Shown here piece after piece: positions 46,905 to 58,921 of a DNA stretch of 64,000 bases. The notes beneath the pieces are model-generated. The model ran no database searches and was not told the DNA's origin. It saw only the letters and a program-made list of their open reading frames with translations. Within the stretch, counting starts at the first letter, position 1. Each line of letters begins with the position of its first letter. Source of the DNA: Eupeodes corollae (Eukaryota > Arthropoda > Insecta > Diptera > Syrphidae); contig NC_079149.1 of NCBI RefSeq assembly GCF_945859685.1, positions 16,155,118-16,219,117 on the forward strand. Reading direction: 5' to 3'. Made by a program: the position numbers and the translations under genes.

Positions 46905-48298
46905 CGGGTCATCCATTTTGCGGTTTCAAAAGTATAGGGAATTCGGTATCTGTCAAGCTAAGTTGTCAAATCAATTTTTTTTTCAGTTGAAAGTCTGACA
47001 TTTACGAAAACTATTCCACAACGCATACTGTGATTCTGTCACAACCACGCATCGTGCATTAAGAGGAGACTATGGTTTACATAATCGTCAAACTACACAA
47101 GCAACTGGCTAAATTGTGAAGACATTTCAAGAGACTGGATTTTTTACAGATATTGTAAGGCCTTCACTCGTTTCGCTCGTACCACTGAAAATATCGCTGC
47201 TGAAGTGTTGCCAAAGACCAAAATGTGTCGATTCCTCGTCGTTCTCATGAATAAGGACTGTCTTAAGTAGTATTCACATGAGCGCGACCAACGAACGACG
47301 AATGAATTACAAAATGTGAGTTTATATACGTTTGAAGACATATTTCCACACAAATTCTTAACAAAACGATAGCAATATAGTTTCTACTTGATTTATGATA
47401 CATACTTTTACTTTTCAACATAATATATTAATAAATTTAAGAAAACAAATTTATTCGTCGCGAAAAAAATTATAGTTGATTCGAACTGTCAAACTTTATT
47501 CGCGTTCCACATTATCCACACTCGCAACGAATAAAATAATTGCGCGTACTTAACCTAAAAATCATTCTTATTTTGGTTTCGGTGGTGAATGGTGTTCGGC
47601 TGTGGCTTCATTCGCGACGAATTAAAAACTCTCATGTGAAAGGAACGTCAAAATCGACGAATATTCGTTCATTCGTTGGTCGTTGGTCGTGCTCATGTGA
47701 ATAGTCCTTTACGGAACCTTATGGCGTGTTTTGCATTTGTACCTAAATCTTTATAAAGTCCAGCTCAAACAAAAACTGACCATTCACAACGTCACCACGC
47801 AAATACGTCGAATGGTGGCTTGAAAAACAAAGTCCAGTTCACACAACAACTGAAGCCAGCTGACCATTCACAACATTGTAGATACGTGGAATCTGTGCTT
47901 GAACAACAAGCGGTGGACGGCGATTTTTCGAATAAAATTTTCTTTAGCGACGACACACATTTCTATCAGCTGGCCACCAAGATCATGTGATTTGACACAG
48001 TTGTACTTTTTTTGTGGGGCTACGCGAAAGACCGTGTTTATGCAGATATACCTATAACTCTTGAGCACTTAAGAACCAACATTCGTCGAGTTATGGCTGA
48101 GATACCGCCCACTATGTTTCTATAAGTGGTCGAAAATTACCTCAAAAGAATCGATGCTTGCAACAATTCGCGTGGTGGTCATTTAAATAATGTAGTTTTT
48201 CATTCAAAATGTCAACGTCCTTGAAAAGAAATACCGTACAAAAAAATATACGTGTTTTATTTACTTTTACTTTTGAAACCGCATAATGGATAACCCTG
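46905..48298 (+). mobile_element. mariner-type relic (second DD41D-like lineage), split by a MITE
   Basis: Inverted ends of about 28 bp share ATCCATTNTGCGGTTTCAAA. Plus-strand transposase pieces are RALRGDYGLHNRQTTQAT (about 47055), RISIP-like debris to 47265, then after the nested MITE YGVFCIC-like and QAVDGDFSNKIFFSDDTHF (about 47905). The next piece starts at LWGYAKDRVYADI (48020) and runs through LEHLRTNIRRVMAEIPP. The catalytic middle, including the second and third acidic residues, is deleted. The transposase differs clearly from the copy at 33.2 kb. A fragment of the same lineage sits at 12836-12985. Confidence 0.75.
47272..47702. mobile_element. 431-bp MITE nested in the mariner relic
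   Basis: Ends ATTCACATGAGCGCGACCAA and (reverse complement) ATTCACATGAGCACGACCAA are near-identical inverted repeats. They continue imperfectly with CGAACGACGAATGAAT-like sequence. The direct repeat AGT flanks the insertion (47269-47271, 47703-47705), consistent with a 3-bp target duplication. No open frame. Confidence 0.75.
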
Positions 48299-48482
48299 TA
48301 CTCGACAAGTAATAATCAGAAGATCAATTTCATCCTTCGAAAAGTTCAAACAATTGCAGGCATGATGAACGATTTTACATTTTTTCTTAGTTTCCAATTG
48401 TCAAAAGCTTCCCAACTGGAATGTTGGAATAATTATTAAGTAGTTACCTAATATATACATTTATGAAAAGAATTGATGTATT

Positions 48483-51400
48483 AACTTACTTTACATTAGT
48501 TGGCGCTACAACGCATTGTGCTTCTGGGCCTCAAGTAATAACTTTCGCCAGCTTACTCGATCTCTAGCTAACTGCCTTCAGTTTCGAATACCAAGTTGAC
48601 GTGCGGCGGCCTCAACTTGATCACTCCACCGGAGATGAGGCCCGCCTCTGCTCCTTGTTCCCTCAGGCTTGGCGTTGAATACCTTACGGGCCGGACCTTC
48701 GATGTTCATTCGCTCGACATGCCCTAGCCATCTTAAGAGTTGTATACGCAGTTTTTGACCAGTGGCAAGTCGCTGTACAGCTCGTAGAACTTTGCCTGTC
48801 GACACAAACCGGATTATAGATCGTACGTAGAACCTTCCTCTCGAAGAAACCAAGAGATCCTTCATCCGCCTGGGAGAGGTTCCATGCTTCTGCATCATAC
48901 AGCAAGACTGGGATGATTAAAGTTTTGTACAGTGTCTCTTTGGTACATCGCTAAAGGGCCTTATTCCTCAACTGCTTACTTAGGCCAAAGAAACAGCGAT
49001 TAGCAAGGGTAATTCTGCGTTTGATCTCCGCGCTGATGTCATTTGCACAGTTAACAGCAGTGCCCACATAAACAAATTGGTTTACCACCTCGAAGTTGTA
49101 CTTGTCAATTGTCATATTTTGACCAAGTCTACGGTGTGAATATAATTTGATGACAGTAAATACTTCGTTTTGTCTTCGTTAATGTAAAGACCCATTTTCT
49201 TCTTCTCAGACTCGACATTAGAGAAAGCACCCGTCACTGCTCGTTTGGTTCTTCCCACAATGTCGATGTCATTTGCATATCCAAGATATTGTGTGGATTT
49301 TTGAAAGATGGCGCCACTTGTATTGGCGTTGGTGTTGCACACCACTCTTTCAAGAACAATATTGAAGCAGTTACATGACAGCGCATCGCCTTGTCGAATT
49401 CCTCTGGTGGTTTCGAAGGTTTCGATCGAGTCTCTTTCAATTTTGACGTCATCCTGATAAATCGTAGTCGTTTGGTAGGGATACCAAAACTCAACATGGC
49501 ACGGTATAGTTCGTTCCTGTCTACACTTACATAAGCTGCATTAAAATCGATGAAAAGATGGTGTGTTTCGATGTTATGTTCTTGGGTCTTTTCCAAGATT
49601 TGGCGTAGAGTGAAAATTTTTTGATGGTAGATTGTCCAGGCCTGAAGCCACACTAAACAAGATCTTGTACACGATGTTTAAAAGGCTAATGCCTCTGTAG
49701 TTGACCCAGAGAAGGCATTCACCTTTTTTATGGATCGGGCTGATTGTGCTTAAGTTCCACTCGTCGGGCATGCTTTTTTCCGACCAAATTTCAGAAACTA
49801 GCTGGGGCATGCTCCTCACCATATCTGCTCCAGCGTACTTAAAAAGTTCCGCTTGCATCACCAGCCGCTTTGATAGACTTCAGCCTGGTGATGGCTAGTT
49901 TGATCTGACTCTGGTCGGTTGGGTGGAACTCTAGATCGTCAACCAAATGGATTTGACGTTGCTGCTCGCTGGCGGAATCATTGACTTCATTACCATTGAG
50001 CAGCTGGTTGAAATGATCACTCCAGATTTTTAGCATTGAGTGCGTTTCGACTAAGGTATTCCCCTTCTTAGTTGTGTAGGCGCCAGGGCGGCTAGTGAAT
50101 CCCGTTGTTTCTTTTTGACTCTTGTATAAAAGCTCCACACCTGTTTAATGTTAAAACATCCCTGGATCTCCTCGATTTCATGCTGTTCATGTGCTTTTTT
50201 CTTTCTTCTGAGTAAGCGGTTCTGATGCCTTTTCTTGTCGACGTAGAGTTGGCGGGAAGATCGCGTTCTCCTTTGCTGCCACAATCTGTATGCCTCCGTT
50301 TTGGCTTTGTTTACCTAAACTCATTCAGAGTCAAACCAGGGGTTCCTTGGTGGCGGCTGTGAGAGCACCTCTTCTACAGCATTCCTTATGGATTGTTTGC
50401 AAAGCTGCCAGAGGGTCTCTGAGCACATCTCGTCCGTTGTAGGGTTTCTCGCAAGCTCTAGGGATACTCGATAGGGAAAGGCATTGGCGGTATCCACCTG
50501 CAGTAGTCTTCCAACGTTGAATCTTCTCCTCGAGGTTGTTGTTCGCCTAAGAGCTTCCATGAATATTCGAACGCGCAGTTTAGCACCAACTAGGTACTAG
50601 TCTGAATCTATCTTGGCTGATCTGTACGTACGAACTCCAAGTATGCTAGATGGTTGCATGTTCGATCATCGGGGGACCGCCAAATACCTTTGTGGATATC
50701 TGGGCTTGGGAATCTGGTGCTACTCAACACCATGTTTTTCTAGGCTAGGAAGTCGAAAAGCCTGCAATGGCGGATCCACGGGGGGGGGGGGTCATGGGGG
50801 TCATGACCCCCCCCCCCTGGGAGATAATTTGTTTGCTTTTTCATAGGAATTCCATTCAATTCAAAACTAATCGTATTGCGTTAATGAATAAGACCCCCAT
50901 TATATTTTGAATTATTTATTTTTTGTATATGAAAACCATATTGTATTTTACTTCCTTAAAATTTGTTGCTAAAAGTACTACTTTTCACTGAAGATTGGAC
51001 CAAGAACATAATATGAATCGGATATTCAGCCCTATTTCAAAAACACAGCACAAATTCATCAACTTTTGACCAATTGACGATCCAGGGGGGGTCATATGAG
51101 CCAAAAAGCTTATACAGTTAAGTTGTATAAGTAAAGATTTCATTTAAATATTTATTAGTTATTTAACGACATTCACCCAAAAGCGGTTTGCTGTCAAAAA
51201 ACAACTCAAATTTAGATGTTCGCTCAATTTAGAACGCTAAAAAACTTTAGTCATGCTATAAATTATTTTCATAAAAATTGTTTCGAAGATAAAGAGCAAA
51301 TATTCAGGTTCTTAAGAAGAAACCTTAAATAAGATATCGTCAATTTTATATTAAGTTGCCTTTGAATGCCTGAAACTAGCCCTCAATTTTATTATTACAT

Positions 51401-53848
51401 TTTTTTGACACACATATAAATAGTGATTATTGACGTGATTTGTACTACGACATATAGGAACTATATAGCAAGTCTTGCATTAGTAAACAATTTCAAACTA
51501 GAGTTTTTAATCAAGTATGACATTACGAAGAAGACGAACAAAGTGGGTACCTCGATTCCTTCCTTCCGTCTGTCTGTCTTTCGTGGCCCCTACAGTCCAA
51601 ACGATTGTGTTGATTGAAATTAAGATTTTCAGCTTAGTAATGTAAGGAGTTTTTACCATTTTATTAATAAAAAAATATCAGCAGTGCCCACACAAATTTT
51701 TTGGTGGGGACTCAAAATTGTGTGTTCTTAATTTGGCTTTTTTATGATCAAAAATGTATTTTTTTTTATTTTTAATAAAATACCAATTTCGTTTACAAAA
51801 CTCGATATCTCAGAAAGGCGACAACATTTTTTTACGAAATTTAAATGTTCATATATTTATAAGCTCTTTATTAAGTGCTTATACCAAAAATATTTTTTAG
51901 ACAAAATTTAAAATGATCTTCGAAAAAAATAGGTTAATCTAGATTTTTTGACAAATAAAATGGCATTTAAATTTTTGAGAAGAACTTATTTTGGAGGTAC
52001 ATTTTTAAATCTTAAAATATAGGCAATATTTATAAACAGACTTTTTGGAAGAAATTATCAAGTTCTTGCGACCCAGTCGTGCATTGTTGAAAATTGTTTT
52101 TCTGTTGAATACAAAAGATCTTAAAAAATTAAATAAATCTACTTTTGAAGTCAATTTGCTTTGGATGGTCTAGAACCGAGATTCAAACATGAATTTCAAT
52201 AATATAAATGTCCTAAAAAATCAAGTGACACTTTTGTTAAACTATTGGTTAGGTAAAAACATAATAAACGTTTCATATCCATTGAAATAAAAGCTTTGAA
52301 ACGTGTAATTTGTGAGTGCTACAAAACTTTTCTTCCCAACTTATTTGTTTACTTACCTTACTTTGTTTTAATTTAGTTTATTTTTAGAGAAATTATGTTC
52401 TTAAATGCAACTATTTCGTTAAATACAAGAACCAAACCTTTTTGTCTCTACAATTTTTAAGTTTTGTTGACGCCTTTATAAGATCCAAATACGAGTAAGC
52501 AGATTGATAACGATAGTAATAAGAGACTCCCGGAAATTGGTTTCAAAAAAACTACCTCAAAAAGAGATCGACATTTTAACATATCAGATCATCTCTCATT
52601 TTCTGGATTTTAAATGTTTTTAGCGTTCTTCGCATTAATAGAAATGAAAACAAGAAAAGTGAGTTTTGTTTTTGGAAAAAAGCAACGTTTCAAATAAATT
52701 TCCTACATTTCAGCGCGAAATGTACCAAAAACCCTCTAAACTATTGTATTTTAGCTCTTATATACCTTACCTATATGGCATATTTTGACAACTATTCGAA
52801 TCTTGGAATGCTTTCATATGAGTCATCCAAATCAAATAGTTACACCATAACTTGCTGGACAACAGTGTTCTAAATAATTTGATAACCAAGCAATTATAAA
52901 ATTTTGTTAGCATCCTTTATAAAACATTAAAGAACATTTTTAAGCGGTGAGTAAGAACTTATCTAAGTGTGTGACCCCCCCCCTGATGAAAAGGCTGGAT
53001 CCGCCCTTGAAAGCCTGAGTCCGTTTCTAGATGTTATGTCGTGTAGGCTTCGTCTTCCGATTCTACCAAAGATGCCTTCTTTACCAATTTTGGCGTTAAA
53101 ATCTCCCAGGAGAATTTTAACATCGTTTTTGGGACATTGCTCGTATGTTTTGGCGAGGAGTTCGTAAAATTCTTCTTTTTTATTGTCATCCTTTTCTTCC
53201 GTCGGGGCATGCGCGCTGATAAGGCTCAGTTGGTGGAACTTGGCCTTTATGCGGATGGTCGTCACTCTTTCGCTTACTTCCCGAAAGCTTAAAACTCTTT
53301 GCCTTAGTTTCCCTCTGAAAGCAAAACCACATCCAAATAAGAGTTTCCTCCCATCGAGTAGACATTTCCCATAGTAGAAATCACAGCCTTTAATCTTCCC
53401 CCTACCTGGCCCATTCCATCGCATTTCCTGGAGGGCTGTCACATCAGCTTTGATTTCGGCGAGTTCATCGGCAAGCTGCTCTGCCTTGCGTGGTCGGTTG
53501 AGTGTAAGCACATTCCATGTACATACACGTAAATCGTCATCCGTTTTTCGTTTGCGGGGGGTGGGTTGTCAACATTATCAGTCCGTTCATTCGAGGCTAT
53601 TACTTGTGCTTTCATCACGCTTTAAAATTTCCTTTCATGACCGGCTTGTGAGGCCTGCGCAATGCGCATGGCTGAGATCGTTAGAGCTGGTTCTTCAGAG
53701 CCATATCTGCTCCTTTGCTCCTACTTCCTGAGAAGCTAACTCAGGTGACACAGCTCTGGATCCGATGGATCCAACGTTCGTCGTTAGTTCACCTTTCGGC
53801 TATCCAGCGGGCACCACTAGGAGGTGACGGTACCATTTTACACCACCT
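48483..53848 (-). mobile_element. RTE-like LINE, family B, near full length, split by a hAT element
   Basis: A perfect 12-bp direct repeat AATTGATGTATT (48471-48482, 53849-53860) flanks the whole structure. Removing the nested hAT element and its duplication leaves about 3.1 kb, the usual RTE size. The 3' tail is TTAC-type at the left end. The endonuclease (52963-53550) reads VCTWNVLTLNRPRKAEQLAD, TALQEMRWNG, SAHAPTEEKDD and LLGDFNAKIGKEG, nearly uninterrupted. The RT (48.5-50.6 kb) has DEWNLSTISPIHKKGE (49740), LFIDFNAAYVSVDRNELYR (49520) and an altered catalytic box YAND (49260), with frameshifts. Flanking repeats show a single insertion event. The 5' leader (53550-53848) has no long frame. 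Confidence 0.9.
50765..53009. mobile_element. non-autonomous hAT element nested in the LINE, 2245 bp
   Basis: Ends CAATGGCGGATCCA and (reverse complement) CAAGGGCGGATCCA are inverted repeats, and the 8-bp duplication AAAGCCTG flanks it (50757-50764, 53010-53017). The related LINE copy at about 21250-21285 shows the uninterrupted sequence at this spot. Just inside the left end are a run of about 12 G and the palindrome GGGGGTCATGACCCCC; the right end has a C run (52976-52983). The interior is AT-rich with no transposase domain. Confidence 0.9.
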
Positions 53849-53860
53849 AATTGATGTATT

Positions 53861-54884
53861 TGGTAAGTAATTTAAGTGTTGGATAGCTTTTCAGCACTTT
53901 ACTTTTCGCTTTGTGAAACAGACCCAAAGAGTGTCTTTAAAATAACAAAGTTAGTAATTTTAAAATCTAATAGACTATAAAATGTTTGTTAGAGTTTCAA
54001 TACTAAGACTTCAAAAGAATATTAATTTCATAATTATAAGTTGTTAGCACTGGCATTTGACACCTGTCAAACTCAACTTTAATTTGAAAATATAAAATAA
54101 GTTGAACGTTTGCCAGGCATTCTCTAAAATTCTGAAGAAATTGGAAATGTTACTGTTTCTATAAGGCCTGTTGATCGCAAACGTTGTTTGTGGTGCATTG
54201 ATGGATCGAGCGTCAAGAATATTTAATGTTGAACCGAAATCATTGCATATAACACATTCTGTATCAATATGAATGATTTAAAGATTTTACAATATAAAAT
54301 TGAAATCAAAGCTGTTTTCAGGCATCTGTCATTCAGATATAACTATCCCAACACAATGTTTATTTGACTCATTTGACTCTTCAAGCTATGAGAAAAATTT
54401 AGAATCAATCGTAAATAAAATTTAAACAAAAATATATCGGTGATAAGAAATAGACATTCAAATCCATTCACATGCAGTTATGTTAACTGTTTTCTTCATT
54501 ACATACATAATATTTGATATTTCTTGTAAATAGTTTGAAAGCTTTTATTGTTTGTAATAAGTATTAACCTGATAATTTTTTTTTTCAATAATTCTTGTAT
54601 ATTTGTGAATACGATCGTTTTTATCTAAAAGTCAAATAAAGAAAGCAATTTACCCTTATAAAATGAATCTATAGCAATGTGATCGCTCCCTTAGCCAAAA
54701 CATTCATTCAATATACACGAATTCATTCTTACAGCTGTTTTGTGTTATGTCACTTGAAATCAAACATAACCATTTTCTATCTGTCATGTTGTGAAAAGCT
54801 GCAATTTTTCACACACGAAATTGGAGTTTTTTAATCATTTTCTGGCTTTAATTAACATAAAATAAATTTAGCATCAAAAGTAAA
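53861..54884. other. intergenic DNA upstream of PTCD3
   Basis: AT-rich with no gene. It must contain the PTCD3 promoter, but I can single out no core element. Confidence 0.4.
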
Positions 54885-56949
54885 ATGTTTTTGTCACGAC
54901 CTTTCAACAAATTAACCCGTTTGCGGTGTCAATTACTCTCCACTTCGGCTAAAACGCACCTGAAAACAACCAACAGCAGCAGCAACACTTCCACAGCAAA
55001 GTCATCGTCGTCTTCGGCGGCGGTGGAAGAACACATTGAGATTCCCAATCGCATTCCTCGCAGCTCAACAGATATTCTCTTGGCTCTGTCCAGTACAGTG
55101 AAGCCTGATCCGACAGCTGCCCACTTCAAGTTCCACGATGATCCTTACCTCATTCCCATGTCCAATGTCACCAAGAGAACCTTCGCAATGGCACAGGAAG
55201 CTGGACGCAAAGCAGCAAAATGGATTAGAAACGAACATGGTCGATTTTTCATGGTGAGTTTTTAACACTTTAAGTTGATTCCAGATTGATCACGATTCCC
55301 ATTTGTAGCACGAAGAAGCCCAACCACGAGTAGAAGCATTTGCACCTAAGATGGTTTTCACCGAGGAATCTGAAGTCGATGAAACATCCCTACAGGGCTT
55401 AATTCAAAACTCGGAAGTCACTGATGCAGTTTTCGTCTACAATTTAATGAAGACCAAAGGCCTACCAATTGCCGATGAGACCAAACAAAGTCTCCTCGAA
55501 CTCATTTGCTTTTACAACAACGAAGAACCAGTTCCCGACGAATTCATCGAAGAGAAATGGTTCAATGATTCACAGAACCGATACAATCGCGTTAAAAAGA
55601 CCTGGAAAGATGGTGATTTAGCCGAACAACTCTTCAACGAAATCGAACCACGAACACCCGAATCCTACGCTGCCATAATTCGTGGAATGGCCAAGTATGG
55701 TCAAGCAGAGAGGGCATATGCCCTTCTGCAGGATGCTACCGAGAAGCAAATCGAACTGGACACAAAAACGTTCAATTACGTCATCTCTGTTGGAGGTCTC
55801 CTGAAAGAAACCGCCGACTTACGATGGGATTTTTGCCAAGAAATGCTCCAGCAAATGAATCAACTCCAAATTAAGCCCGATTTGGGAACCTTAAACTCCT
55901 TTCTCGAAGTGGTTGGGACGTTCGGCAACTTTAAGATGGCCCGAGGAAGCACGCTGAAGATCTTGAGTACATTCAAGGCACTCGGAATAGAACCCAGCCT
56001 GGGAACCTACTACTACGTGTTGAACAACTTCTGTCGCGATCGTGCTCCCGTTTCTCATGTCCTTGTGGACATTCTGAATGAAATTGAAGGCAAGTCCTTC
56101 ACCATAGCCCACCCCAAAGACGTCTATTTCTTCCTCGCAGCCATGGAAGTGAGCAGGAATCAACTGCATGATAAAAATGTGGCCAAACGAATCGATGACC
56201 TTTTGCACACTGGAAACAACTACGATCTTATTGGAGATTCCTACAAGGAAGGCATCTACTACCGCCACATGTTCGCCCTGCTCTCTCAAACCGAGCCACT
56301 CGAGGAATTCATGGTCACTTATGATCGCCTAGTCCCGAATATATACATCCCAGAACCCGGTATCATGGAGGAAATCCTCAAATCGGTGGAAGTGAATGGA
56401 GCTATTGACCTAATGCCTCGCATGTGGTCCGACATTGTTGCCTTTGACCTCGCCAACCGCGAGAACATCATCCACAAGACCCTCAAAATCATCACCGAGA
56501 ACAGACCCAACCCCGAGAATCCAGACCACAATGGCCTCAATGAACACTTCGCCCGCATCGCCCTGGACATCTTCACAAAGGTATCTGAAGCCGCAGCCGA
56601 CATGCGCTTCACCAAGAAGCTCCAATTCTCGGGGAAAATGGTTGGCGACATCCTAACGCTGTTCGTTCGTGGCGACGACTTCGAGAATGCCACCAAGATG
56701 TTTGAAATTATCGACAGGGATCAGCACAAGATTCCCGGATCACCGTCGGAGCAATCGTTGCTGGAATTCGTGCAGGCTTGTGTGGCCAATAAGGCACCAA
56801 GTTTGGCCGTGACTTGTTTGCAATATGCCGTCGAGAACAACATGGAGTCGATGCAGCTGGCGAGGATCATCAACAAGGGATTCACCCTGAACGAGGTGCA
56901 TTTGTCCAAGCTGAAGAGTTTAGTGGGCGAGGGATTCCTGGCGGAGTAG
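54885..56949 (+). CDS. PTCD3: PTCD3/mS39 homologue, mitochondrial small-ribosomal-subunit PPR protein
   Basis: Two exons, 54885-55253 and 55309-56949, join at phase 0 across a 55-bp GT/AG intron and give 669 aa (human PTCD3 about 689). The first 45 residues are rich in Arg, Ser, Thr and Leu without acidic residues (MFLSRPFNKLTRLRCQ), as for a mitochondrial presequence. A Ser/Thr/Asn-rich linker follows, then IEIPNRIPRSSTDILLALSS and a conserved DDPYLIP block. The rest is helical with pentatricopeptide-type repeats, for example PESYAAIIRGMAKYGQAERA, DTKTFNYVISV and IKPDLGTLNSFLEV. In animals the protein is part of the small mitoribosomal subunit near the mRNA channel and is needed for mitochondrial translation. 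It matches Drosophila CG4679 in my recollection. It runs tail-to-tail into the DHHC gene. Confidence 0.93.
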
Positions 56950-56974
56950 GCATTTAAGAGATCGAAAGAGAGAA

Positions 56975-56980
56975 AATAAA
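56975..56980 (+). terminator. poly(A) signal AATAAA of PTCD3
   Basis: Lies 26 nt past the stop codon, giving a very short 3' UTR that ends before the convergent gene's own signal. Confidence 0.65.
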
Positions 56981-57040
56981 GTTTTGTTGTAAAAATTTAA
57001 GGAATTTGTTGGTTTTTCTTTGAGATGTTTTTAAAAAGAT

Positions 57041-57046
57041 TTTATT
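57041..57046 (-). terminator. poly(A) signal AATAAA of the first DHHC gene
   Basis: On the minus strand, about 75 nt past the stop codon. It lies only about 65 bp from the PTCD3 signal, so the two transcripts end close together. Confidence 0.55.
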
Positions 57047-57120
57047 AAAATATTTGAACTAAGAAACTCGAGTGCAGAGAAATGACTAGGATTGAAAAAA
57101 AAGAATGTCCAAACAAGCGA

Positions 57121-58030
57121 CTACCGATTCTTCTGAGTTGTTTTTAAGAATCCCTCCCAGTTGATGCCATCATGAGGCAATGGACTCTCCACAAACGGCG
57201 ACATCCAAACCATCTTCATTCTTGTCCCCAAAACCATTTCAAGGTTCTTCTTCCAACCCAGATCATACTTGCACGCTCCTTTCTCATGGATAACGCCTCC
57301 TCTCAACACAATCTGTCCATGATAGACAATCAAAACCAACGAGTAGGCAAAGGCAATGACATTCAACTCGTAGATGAGCAAATAGAAATTCGTCCACGAC
57401 GAATCCACCGTGAACATCAACATGGGAAAGACCATTTTGAATAGGGTAAAGAAGTTGGCGTAGGTTTCTGCATGCAGCCACCATAAGTAGACAGAATTGT
57501 AGACTGTTGTGTAGAGAGAGCCGATCATGAGGAAGATCAGGAACATGAGAAAGTATCGATGGTTTCGGTGTCCCACGCAACAGCCGGTGAAGAAACAGTG
57601 ATGGTCGCGTTTGAGGATGCAGGTTTTACAGGTGCTGCAGTGCCAGGAGCGAGGTGGAGCCATTGTCTCGCACACGGAGCACATACGCCACATTTTTCTG
57701 AGATCATCATCGGTGGGTGGAATGAGCATTTCATCTGAAATCAATTGAGAACGTTGATTAGGAGTTGGAAATCATGATTGAAAGATGAATCGTCTTACTT
57801 TTAATACTGGTATCGACTAACATGCACGCCAACATGTTGCCTTTGATGTTCATTATGAGGAAGACTCCAGCTACCAGGGTGATCCAGTAGAAGAGACCTC
57901 CAAACTCATGGAATTCCGGCAGAACCACCGCCAGCTCAAAGACAAACGTTATTGGAATGAATGTAGCGATTAATAGGAAACATCCAATGTCGGCAAAAGT
58001 GCGTGGCAAGAAATTCTTTCGCAGGCGCAT
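57121..58030 (-). CDS. DHHC-type palmitoyltransferase, ZDHHC24-like
   Basis: Exons on the minus strand are 58030-57799 and 57734-57121 with a 64-bp GT/AG intron, joined in phase 1, giving 281 aa. Two membrane segments lie near residues 14-36 (IGCFLLIATFIPITFVFELAV) and 45-70. The cysteine-rich domain (96-139) has CSVC, SWHCSTCKTC and the catalytic DHHC at 121-124, followed by TGCCVGHRNHRYF. Two or more further membrane segments follow (140-160 and about 175-225). The family transfers palmitate to cysteines of membrane-associated proteins, with acyl intermediate on the DHHC cysteine. It is intact, and it resembles Drosophila CG4676 from memory. The adjacent DHHC copy at 63.1 kb shares its intron position and phase, so the two are duplicates. 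Confidence 0.92.
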
Positions 58031-58909
58031 CTTTTACGGCGATTTTTGGAATTGAATAGAATCCAAAAATCAGAATTAAAAAGTTTTGTAGAGAAATTAA
58101 AAAGTCATGTGAGATTCTTTAGGTTTTGGAGTTAAAGTGAAATACTTTTTATCTTTTTTATGTGATTTTATTGTTTATTGATAATTGTTGCTATCATTTT
58201 AAACATTTGATAGTAAAATTTTGTTGATAAATTTGATCTAATGGATTATGAAAATAATGAATGAGTTTTCTTTTTTGTTTATATCTTATTACACATTGCA
58301 CAGTTATGTGTATGTTTTAAGAAGAAGAGAAGAGTGTAATGCGAATTTTTTTTAAATAGGGTGTTTTGGATTAAACTTGAAACGTAACGTAAGTACGTAA
58401 GAGTGGTAATATCCTTCCTATTTCAGGACTATTAAATTAAGATTTGAATTTTTTCAAGGAGTTGTGATTAAAATTAAATTTATAAATTAGAAAAGAGAAT
58501 TATTTTGTTTAGGGTTGTCTAATCATAGATTTTATTTTGAATAATACGCTATCTGGACAGCTGTCAAATTTGAGGTTGTCATCATTTCGTATTTGAGACG
58601 TAAAAACTATGCTGTTACACAAATTGGAATTATTGGGCCTTACCAATAATAAATCGCTAAACACGCGTTTGGGTATCTTTGAGTTAAATTTGCGTGTATA
58701 CTAATAACCAATATAAACAAGGCTTTTACTAATTAACCTTCTATTACAATATCTACTACATTCTCTGTCAAAAAGACAGCATTGAATTGACATTAGTAAA
58801 TTTGGCAAACATAAACAAATCAAAAATATTTGGTTAAAATTAAGTTATACAATATTTAAATTGAAATTATTGAGAGTTGGAAATAATAAATGGTTTGAAA
58901 TTTTTGAGA
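58031..58909. other. intergenic DNA upstream of the first DHHC gene
   Basis: AT-rich with no supported gene. A shared promoter region is not evident because the next gene points the same way. Confidence 0.4.
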
Positions 58910-58921
58910 GATAAAATAAGA

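Noticed and set aside
50613..50846. 77-codon frame across 50765
   Set aside because: It crosses the LINE/hAT junction and the G run, so it is a chance chimera.
56319..56696. Long antisense frames inside PTCD3
   Set aside because: Shadow frames of a well-supported coding exon with no motif of their own.
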